Part shown: positions 58,202-64,000 of the stretch, one piece after another
How positions within the stretch are numbered: position 1 is the stretch's first letter
Layout of the letters: the number at the start of each line of letters is the position of its first letter
DNA from: an uncultured bacterium
GTDB lineage: Bacteria > Cyanobacteriota > Vampirovibrionia > Gastranaerophilales > Gastranaerophilaceae
DNA length: 64,000 nucleotides
NCBI GenBank assembly: GCA_902788575.1
Contig: CADAKY010000001.1
Span: 62,001 to 126,000 of the forward strand
Direction: 5' to 3'
Position numbers and translations under genes: made by a program
The notes under the pieces: generated by a model
Database searches by the model: none
Told to the model about the DNA's origin: nothing
The model's input: only the letters and a program-made list of their open reading frames with translations

Positions 58202-59215
58202 TTATTTATTATCTTTTTTATTTTCATCCGATGTTCCTCTGATTCTAACCTTTGGAACAACTGACATCCCCGGAATAATTGCGTATTCATTAGGGTCAAT
58301 ATCCTCAGTGAATACAATCTTTACAGGAATTCTTTGAACAATTTTTACAAACGAACCTACTGCATTTTCCGGCGGAAACAGACTGGATTTTGCGCCGGAA
58401 GCTCTTTGTATGCTTTCAATTTTTCCTCTAAAAACTTTGTGCGGATAAGTATCAATTTTTATATCGACAGGCTGGTCTTTTTTCATTTTTTCAAGTTGAG
58501 TTTCTTTGAAATTTGCGACAACCCAAACTTTATGCGGAACGATTACAAACAAAGGACTTCCGGGCTGAACCATCATTCCGACTTCTACTTTCTTGTTAGA
58601 AACTGTTCCGTCAATCGGAGCTTTTATTTCTGTATATTCATAAGCTAATTCTGCTGCCTGTTTTTGAGCTTTTAATACATTTAATTCCGCATCTGCTACT
58701 TTGGAATTGTTAGTTGAAAAGATTGCCTGTTCTGCGGTTGTTTGTCTTGCCTGAACAGATTCCAGATTCGTTTTTGCTCTGTCCAGTGTTTGTTTTGAAA
58801 CAGCACCTGCTTTATAAAGGTTTTCATATCTTTCTACATCTTTTTGTGCAAGTTCGATTTCAGAATTTGCAGCATTTAAGTTTGCATGGGCATTTTGTTG
58901 ATTCAAAACAGCTTTTTCATAAGCGGCATTTGCCTGATCCAGCTTTACCTGATAATCAATTCTGTCAATTACGGCAACAATGTCACCTGCTTTAACCGGC
59001 TGGTTATCTTCCACCAGCACTTTTACGATTTGTCCCGCAACTTTTGGTGAAACGGAAACGGTTGTTGTTTCAACGTAAGCGTCATCAGTGGATTCATAGC
59101 CAAGCATATCATAAATCCAATAACCGCCGACTATTACAGCTATGATTGTTAAAAATATAAAAAAATATCTTTTCTTTACCGGTAGTTTATTTGTTTCTTT
59201 TTGTTCATCACTCAT
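58202..59215 (-). CDS. EmrA/HlyD-type membrane fusion protein
   Basis: The 337-residue periplasmic adaptor has an N-terminal membrane anchor (about 16-36) and a lipoyl-like motif (ESTDDAYVETTTVSVSPKVAGQI). A long coiled-coil hairpin follows (about 85-185, LDQANAAYEKAVLNQQNAH), then a beta-barrel (IKAPIDGTVSNKKVEVG, VWVVANFKETQLEKMKKDQPV). These adaptors link an MFS (EmrB) or similar pump to TolC. The TolC-like gene is divergent at 59789, but no inner-membrane pump is present. It lies 11 bases after marR. Confidence 0.92.
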   Translation of the reverse strand: MSDEQKETNKLPVKKRYFFIFLTIIAVIVGGYWIYDMLGYESTDDAYVETTTVSVSPKVAGQIVKVLVEDNQPVKAGDIVAVIDRIDYQVKLDQANAAYEKAVLNQQNAHANLNAANSEIELAQKDVERYENLYKAGAVSKQTLDRAKTNLESVQARQTTAEQAIFSTNNSKVADAELNVLKAQKQAAELAYEYTEIKAPIDGTVSNKKVEVGMMVQPGSPLFVIVPHKVWVVANFKETQLEKMKKDQPVDIKIDTYPHKVFRGKIESIQRASGAKSSLFPPENAVGSFVKIVQRIPVKIVFTEDIDPNEYAIIPGMSVVPKVRIRGTSDENKKDNK

Positions 59216-59226
59216 TTTATTTTTCC

Positions 59227-59682
59227 TTATATATGTAATTTCAAAGTGTTATTTAAAATTCCTCTTAATTCCTTCAACAAGTCTCCTACTTTTGCTATAT
59301 CGGAATTATCAATCATTTCTTTGACTCTTTTATAATGTGGTCTTATTCTGTTAGCGGCTTCTTCAACTTTTTGTTTTCCGGATTCCGTAATTTCAATAAG
59401 CTTTACGGGACGATTGTTCTTTATGGAGAGCTTCCTTGTAACAAATCCTTTTTTTTCGAGGTTATCCAGTAATTTTCCGGTATTAGCTCTGTCTTTCAGA
59501 ATCAATTTTGCCAAATCCCTCTGGCAAAGTTCTTGTGCTGCCGCCAGAGTATCCAAAACGGAATATTCCTCTATACTTATACCGGTTTTGTATTCTTCAA
59601 AAACTTGCGCACCAAGCATTTTACAGTATTTCGCTGTTAATTCTATCTGATAAAAGATGGTATCGGTATAGTGTTCTTTCAA
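59227..59682 (-). CDS. MarR-family transcriptional regulator
   Basis: The 151-residue winged-helix repressor has LCQRDLAKLILKDRANTGKLLDNLEKKGFVTRK (helix-turn-helix, about residues 52-84) and the wing NNRPVKLIEITESGKQ. It likely senses an aromatic or antibiotic ligand. The start is TTG 59682 with GGGGAA upstream. It sits next to its likely operator (59720-59737) and is transcribed with emrA, divergent from the TolC-like gene. Confidence 0.92.
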   Translation of the reverse strand: MKEHYTDTIFYQIELTAKYCKMLGAQVFEEYKTGISIEEYSVLDTLAAAQELCQRDLAKLILKDRANTGKLLDNLEKKGFVTRKLSIKNNRPVKLIEITESGKQKVEEAANRIRPHYKRVKEMIDNSDIAKVGDLLKELRGILNNTLKLHI

Positions 59683-59719
59683 TTTTATTCCCCGTATACG
59701 GATTTGTTATTTTTACCAC

Positions 59720-59737
59720 ATGTTGCAAATGCAACAT
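59720..59737. promoter_or_regulatory. MarR operator candidate
   Basis: ATGTTGCA-AA-TGCAACAT is a perfect 18-base palindrome. It overlaps the -35 box of the tolC-like promoter (TTGCAA 59723-59728, then 17 bases, TATCAT 59746-59751) and lies in the marR promoter region, so one bound dimer could repress both directions. Confidence 0.75.
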
Positions 59738-59788
59738 ATTTATGGTATCATTCATATTGTAAAAAATCAAGTACTTGAAGAGGATTTT

Positions 59789-61213
59789 ATGAAGAAATTA
59801 TTGACACTGGCTATATTAGTATCTTTTGCGGGAGTGAATAGTGTTTATGCGGCAAAATCAGTTAAAACAAATGAAGCACTTTTGAATGCCGGAACAGAAC
59901 AGAATGTAAAAAAATATAAAAAATATTATTTAAAAACAGAAAAAGTGAAACCTGTTAAGAATAAATATGAATATGTTAATCTCGCATGGTGGGCAGGTTT
60001 TAATGATGAATACTTAAATGATTATATAGTTCGTGCAATTGAGAATAATAAAGATTTAAAAATGGCAACACTTGCTATAGAAGAATATTACCAGAATGTC
60101 ATAATGCAAAGAGCATCCGAGTATCCGGCTGTATATGCGGGACTTTTGCCGGCTTTTGGGAAACTGAATACAATGAGTACAAAATCTTCAACGTTATTCG
60201 GGCTTCCGATAATCGCAAATTATGAATTGGATATCTTCGGTAAAAATCATAACAAAACCACTGCAGTAAGAAAATTGTATGAAGCTTCCATTCTTGATGA
60301 ACAGGCGGCATATATTTCAATCGCATCGGCGGTAGGAAATGTTTATGTAAACATTGTCAGAATGGACGCGATGATTGATTTGCAGGAGGACATTGTAAAA
60401 CTGAGAAAAGAAATTGATGAAATTATGTCAATTTCAAATGCGGAAGGGATTGTGTCCACCTCCGATTTAGTTAAGGCAAACAAGGCTTATATAGCAGGCG
60501 TTGCGGATTTGACAGATTTGAAGAAAGAACGAACAAAACTTCTTCATCAGCTTGCAGTTTTAATTGGTGACAGCCCAAACAATATAGAAGAATATAAACG
60601 TATTGATTATAAAACACTTGCTTTTTCCGGAAATATACCGGAAAGCATTGATTCTGATATCATAATGAAACGTCCTGATTACTTAAAAGCGGAAAAAATG
60701 CTTGAAAAGGCAGGTATAGATGTTCGTATTGCAAGAAAAGAAATGCTCCCGAGCTTAAGTCTCGGCGGTGGAATGTTTTTTAATAACAGACACTTGGAAA
60801 GCTTGTTTACAACAAAAGGAATGTTGTGGGGTTTGGGCGGACAAATTGTACAGCCTTTGTTTCTTGGCGGAGTCTTGAAAGCTCAGTTGAAAGCTAAAAA
60901 GATCGCGTATGAAAGAAGTTTAAAAAATTATGAAAAGGTTAATCTAACTTCTATGCAAGAGGTTAATGATTCGTTAGTATCCGTTAATATGGACAGGGAA
61001 AAACTTGCTAAACAGCGTTCTATACAAGAACTTGAAGAAAAAGATTTTACGCTTACAAAGGCGAAATATAATGAAGGAGTTATTTCAAAGCTTGATTTGG
61101 ACCAGCAGGAAGAAAATTTGCTGACGGTCAATAAGATGGTATATTCAACCAATTTTGACTGTATGGTTGATTATATCAATTTCTATAAAGCTGTTGCCGC
61201 TCAAAAAGTTTAG
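59789..61213 (+). CDS. TolC-like outer-membrane efflux protein
   Basis: The 474-residue protein has a signal peptide (KKLLTLAILVSFAGVNSVYA) and the OEP/NodT-type architecture: two long helical repeats and beta segments. Typical motifs are LAWWAGFNDEYLNDYI, LPIIANYELDIFGKNHN, the repeat start MKRPDYLKAEKMLEKAGIDV and LDLDQQEENLLTVNKMVY. It forms the outer-membrane duct for the adaptor at 58202. The frame opens at 59720, inside the operator; AGAGG before ATG 59789 decides the start. The stop overlaps nagA by four bases in convergent orientation. Confidence 0.92.
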   Translation: MKKLLTLAILVSFAGVNSVYAAKSVKTNEALLNAGTEQNVKKYKKYYLKTEKVKPVKNKYEYVNLAWWAGFNDEYLNDYIVRAIENNKDLKMATLAIEEYYQNVIMQRASEYPAVYAGLLPAFGKLNTMSTKSSTLFGLPIIANYELDIFGKNHNKTTAVRKLYEASILDEQAAYISIASAVGNVYVNIVRMDAMIDLQEDIVKLRKEIDEIMSISNAEGIVSTSDLVKANKAYIAGVADLTDLKKERTKLLHQLAVLIGDSPNNIEEYKRIDYKTLAFSGNIPESIDSDIIMKRPDYLKAEKMLEKAGIDVRIARKEMLPSLSLGGGMFFNNRHLESLFTTKGMLWGLGGQIVQPLFLGGVLKAQLKAKKIAYERSLKNYEKVNLTSMQEVNDSLVSVNMDREKLAKQRSIQELEEKDFTLTKAKYNEGVISKLDLDQQEENLLTVNKMVYSTNFDCMVDYINFYKAVAAQKV

Positions 61214-62094
61214 AAAGAAACGTTTACTATATTGTAATCATCATCCCATTCGATAAAACCTTTTGGTTCAATTGAATGGTATGTGTAGGTGTTTTCAATG
61301 AATTTCGGATTAAATAGGTTTTTCTTACCTAATATTTTTACAATTTCAGGTAAAAGCTTTGTACTTCCGGCAATTGTTCCGTCTTTTGAGGTTGCTTTCT
61401 CTCCGTCATAAAAAATCTTTGAATCTGCGAAAACAGTTTCTTTTAGATGGCTGTATGTAATTGGCAGAGCGTCGCTTATTAAAATAATTTTATTTTGAGG
61501 TTTTGATTTTAAGAAAAGCTTTAGCGCATCATCTGATACGTGAATTCCGTCTGCAATAATTTCTGTGTAGACAGAATCGTTTATCAGGGCAGAAAGGGCG
61601 GTTGAGGCTCCTCTGTGAGAAATCGGAGACATAGCGTTAAAGGTATGTGTAACACCGTCTACATTACCAAAACCGGTACAGTGACCGGCTTGAACTTTTA
61701 TTTTCTTTTCGTGCAGGTAATCAATTAGCCCGTTGTCAAGTTCAGGCGCTAATGTCACAATTTTGATAAAATCGTCTTCTATTTTTCTGTAATTATCTAC
61801 AGTTAAATCCAAAAAGTGTTCAGGGTTATGTATTCCTTTTTTTTCAGGGTTAAGGAATATTCCTTCCAGATGAATACCAAGAATTAACGGGCATTCTTCT
61901 GAAGCTTTTTTTATAACAGAAATTTGATTTTTTGTGTTTTCAACCGAATCTGTTACAAGAGTCGGGAAAAATCCGCAGATACCTAATTGACGAAGTTTTT
62001 CTCCCAACAGAACAATGTCATCTGCATCGGCTTTGTTAAAATCAACTCCGTACCCTCCGTGAAAATGTTGTTCAATAATAGGTAATGTTTTCAT
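61210..62094 (-). CDS. nagA: N-acetylglucosamine-6-phosphate deacetylase (short form)
   Basis: NagA deacetylates GlcNAc 6-phosphate to glucosamine 6-phosphate and acetate. At 294 residues it is shorter than the usual 380, lacking much of the small beta domain. The barrel motifs are present: IIEQHFHGGYGVDF, the metal Glu in LGIHLEGIFL, AGHC, THTFNAMSP, IIADGIHV and the catalytic Asp in ILISDALP. It starts directly after murE (TAA-ATG). Together with MurQ it would return cell-wall sugars to the amino-sugar pool. AGGTGCATAA precedes the ATG. Confidence 0.85.
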   Translation of the reverse strand: MKTLPIIEQHFHGGYGVDFNKADADDIVLLGEKLRQLGICGFFPTLVTDSVENTKNQISVIKKASEECPLILGIHLEGIFLNPEKKGIHNPEHFLDLTVDNYRKIEDDFIKIVTLAPELDNGLIDYLHEKKIKVQAGHCTGFGNVDGVTHTFNAMSPISHRGASTALSALINDSVYTEIIADGIHVSDDALKLFLKSKPQNKIILISDALPITYSHLKETVFADSKIFYDGEKATSKDGTIAGSTKLLPEIVKILGKKNLFNPKFIENTYTYHSIEPKGFIEWDDDYNIVNVSF

Positions 62095-63558
62095 TTATGC
62101 ACCTATAAAAATTTCTCTGACTTTTTCTCTGTCGTCAAAATGGATTGTTTCGTTTGCAAGAATTTGATAGTCTTCGTGTCCTTTTCCTGCAACCAATACA
62201 ACATCATTTGCATTTGCGATTTTATACGCTTCTTTTATGGCAAGTTCTCTATCAGGTTCTACAATAACATTTGATGTGCTTTTAAACCCTGCCAAAATAT
62301 CTGTAATAATTTGCTGCGGGTCTTCAGAACGCGGATTATCACTTGTTACAATAACTCTGTCTGCAAGATTTTCCGCAATAGCGCCCATTTTAGGACGTTT
62401 TGTTGCATCTCTGTCACCTCCGCATCCGAATAAACAGATAAGATTTGCACCTTCAGGTGTAATTTCTTTTGCAGCTTTTAAAACATTTTCCAGACCGTCC
62501 GGAGTGTGTGCGTAATCCACGATTACTGTAGGTTTTTTTACAATAACTTCAAATCTTCCTGCAACACCTCTTATTGTTTCCAAAACAGAAATACATTTTT
62601 CAATATTCATTCCTGTAGCAACAGCAACTGACAGAGCCGCCAAAACGTTATATACAGAGAACATTCCGTTCATCATAAGATTAACCGGATATTTTGTTCC
62701 CATTATGTCACAAATGAATGATGCGCCTTCGTTATCAAATTTGATGTTTTCGGCTCTAATATTTGCCGGCATGTTTATGCCGTATGTATAAAGATTTACT
62801 GTTGGTGAAACAACCTCCATAAAGCGTGCTGCATATTCATCATCTGCGTTAATTACGGCGAAATCACCAGCAACAAGTTCATCAAATAATTTGGCTTTGG
62901 CGAGAAAATAATTATTCATTGTGATATGAAAATCCAAATGATCTTGAGTTAAGTTTGTAAGTACAGCACCGTTAAAGTCGCAATAATCAACTCTGTGCTG
63001 AGCAAGAGCATGCGAGCTTACTTCCATAACAATATTTGGTATGCATTTTTCATTCATGTCATAAAGAATTTTCTGTAATTCAGGTGCTTGGGGTGTTGTG
63101 TGTTTAGCATCGTGATATGAGTCTTCCGAAAAGAATTTGTGCCCCAAAGTTCCTATAAGTCCGCATTGTTCATTATTTGCTTCATATAATTTTTGTATCA
63201 AATGTGTTACGGTTGTCTTGCCGTTTGTACCGGTAACACCGATTAAATTAACCTTTTGAGACGGAGAAGAATAAAACAAATCAGATATTTGTGCAATAGC
63301 TTCCGTTGTGTCAGATACTACAATCTGAGGTATATCAAGATTTAATCTTCTTTCTACTACACACAGACAAGCACCGTTTGTAACGGCTTCTTCTGCATAT
63401 TCGTGTCCGTCTACGTGTTCACCTGTCAGACAAATAAATAAATCTTCCGGCTGTGTTTTTTTAGAATTGTAAGAAATTCCTGAAATTTCGCTGTCAAAAT
63501 CTTCAGTATTTACAAGTTCTATATAATTAAGATTGTCTGTCAGTGTACTTAGTCTCAT
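62095..63558 (-). CDS. murE: UDP-N-acetylmuramoyl-L-alanyl-D-glutamate--2,6-diaminopimelate ligase
   Basis: MurE adds meso-diaminopimelate to the peptidoglycan precursor, using ATP. The 487-residue protein has the Mur ligase P-loop GVTGTNGKTTVTH (about residues 107-119), the MEVSSHAL motif and the substrate loop DNPRSEDP. The Arg in DNPR marks meso-DAP rather than lysine specificity, consistent with dapA and dapB in this window. AAAGGAAAA precedes the ATG. It follows the PBP gene by 14 bases, the usual ftsI-murE order of the dcw cluster. Confidence 0.96.
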   Translation of the reverse strand: MRLSTLTDNLNYIELVNTEDFDSEISGISYNSKKTQPEDLFICLTGEHVDGHEYAEEAVTNGACLCVVERRLNLDIPQIVVSDTTEAIAQISDLFYSSPSQKVNLIGVTGTNGKTTVTHLIQKLYEANNEQCGLIGTLGHKFFSEDSYHDAKHTTPQAPELQKILYDMNEKCIPNIVMEVSSHALAQHRVDYCDFNGAVLTNLTQDHLDFHITMNNYFLAKAKLFDELVAGDFAVINADDEYAARFMEVVSPTVNLYTYGINMPANIRAENIKFDNEGASFICDIMGTKYPVNLMMNGMFSVYNVLAALSVAVATGMNIEKCISVLETIRGVAGRFEVIVKKPTVIVDYAHTPDGLENVLKAAKEITPEGANLICLFGCGGDRDATKRPKMGAIAENLADRVIVTSDNPRSEDPQQIITDILAGFKSTSNVIVEPDRELAIKEAYKIANANDVVLVAGKGHEDYQILANETIHFDDREKVREIFIGA

Positions 63559-63572
63559 ATGTTTTCCTTTCG

Positions 63573-64000
63573 CTATATCTTATAATGTTCATCTTTATCA
63601 GGCTGCAAGTTTAAAATTCTTGCTATTTGTGTTGAAATTTCTTTGAAAATAGGTGCAGCAACTGTGTTACCCCAAATTTCTCCGCCTTGAGCAGAGTCTA
63701 CAATTACATAAATTAAAACTTGCGGGTCGTTAGAAGGCATATAACCTACTATTGATGTATAAAGTTTGTTTGTGTAACCGCTTCCGTTTTCTTTCGGTTT
63801 AATAGAAGTTCCGGTTTTTGCAGCTATATTATAACTCGGATTTTTGATTGGAGATTTTCCTCTGTTTATACTTTCTGTTAATAAATCCGTTACAATTCTT
63901 GCGTGTTCCGGAGTCATAACTTGAATTCTTTTTATTTTTTGTTCTTCTTCTTCAGGGGTATATTTTATAACGTGAGGAGTTACTCTGACACCGTTATTTG
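63573..64000 (-). CDS. Penicillin-binding protein, FtsI-like transpeptidase (3' part)
   Basis: The C-terminal part of a class B PBP continues beyond the right edge, since the frame stays open to base 64000. Seen are NNGVRVTPHVIKY, MTPEHARIVTDLL, the active-site KTGTS and IVGYMPSNDPQVLIYVIVD. The location directly upstream of murE and the sequence style suit FtsI, the septal transpeptidase. The Ser-x-x-Lys and SxN motifs lie outside the window. Confidence 0.88.
   Translation of the reverse strand, partial: NNGVRVTPHVIKYTPEEEEQKIKRIQVMTPEHARIVTDLLTESINRGKSPIKNPSYNIAAKTGTSIKPKENGSGYTNKLYTSIVGYMPSNDPQVLIYVIVDSAQGGEIWGNTVAAPIFKEISTQIARILNLQPDKDEHYKI

Noticed and set aside
1-64000. CRISPR arrays, rRNA genes, insertion-sequence transposases
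   Set aside because: I saw no regularly spaced repeats with unique spacers, no rRNA-like sequence and no transposase-like frames.

Overview
The window looks like a chromosome segment of a non-photosynthetic relative of Cyanobacteria, most likely a gut-type Gastranaerophilales (Melainabacteria/Vampirovibrionia). This is inferred from gene content, not from a marker tree. The DNA is AT-rich with dense coding on both strands. It holds an LdpA-type ferredoxin protein, a family I know only from Cyanobacteria. It also has a flagellin, a meso-DAP peptidoglycan pathway, outer-membrane proteins (MlaA-like, TolC-like) and lineage-style N-terminal motifs such as VQFRG/VDFRA. No photosynthesis or respiratory genes are visible.

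Layout. 0-4.5 kb: exported or calcium-binding hypothetical proteins, an orphan ribbon-helix-helix regulator and a large Trp/Asn/Gly-rich protein. 4.9-10 kb: a + strand run of panC, a membrane protein, dapA, rsmH, an FtsL-like protein and ldpA. 10.9-13 kb: dapB and asd, then a small protein. 13-15 kb (-): a sigma factor, a LOG-family protein and a prepilin. 15.4-17.6 kb: a degenerate flagellin-like protein and a POT peptide transporter. 17.7-24.7 kb (-): an Fe-alcohol dehydrogenase, a GH57 enzyme, a SIMPL protein, RicT and GpsA. 24.8-31.6 kb: a GH24 muramidase, murQ, ribH, a dicarboxylate symporter and ileS. 31.7-33.6 kb: a small island with a zincin-like metallopeptidase and an XRE regulator, bounded by direct copies of the 3' end of rarA. 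33.6-38.5 kb (-): rarA, flagellin, gcvPB and a second small sigma factor. 38.5-43.6 kb (+): a transketolase half, ftsE, ftsX, an HDOD protein, a degenerate response regulator and an isochorismatase-like hydrolase. 43.6-46 kb: a PLP enzyme, an EF-hand protein, a 52-residue AbrB/MazE-like protein and tRNA-Thr(CGT). 46-57.8 kb: mutL, a UbiB/ABC1-like kinase, a Zn-dehydrogenase, lgt with a TPR lipoprotein, aroB-aroK, an MlaA-hydrolase fusion and an RpoD-type sigma factor. 58-61 kb: an EmrA-like/MarR versus TolC divergent efflux locus. 61-64 kb (-): nagA, murE and the 3' part of a PBP (ftsI-like).

How the genes work together. Cell-wall supply dominates: asd, dapA and dapB make meso-DAP precursors, murE adds meso-DAP, and the PBP, FtsL-like protein and FtsEX act at division. 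murQ and nagA recycle amino sugars. Lgt, the TPR lipoprotein, MlaA-like and TolC-like proteins point to a diderm envelope. Three sigma factors, a flagellin behind a sigma-28-type promoter and a prepilin suggest motility and surface appendages.

Most interesting signals. (1) Three perfect and two near-perfect copies of the cyanobacterial HLR1 (RpaB) box, in intergenic regions of this apparently non-photosynthetic genome. (2) A candidate ~88-nt small RNA upstream of dapB, on the opposite strand, with a promoter, an anti-Shine-Dalgarno C/U-rich segment and a terminator. (3) The rarA 3'-end duplication bounding the metallopeptidase/XRE island. (4) A fusion of MlaA and an alpha/beta-hydrolase. (5) A flagellin paralog that keeps the ends but has a replaced middle. 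(6) A partial tRNA-Thr leader duplication.
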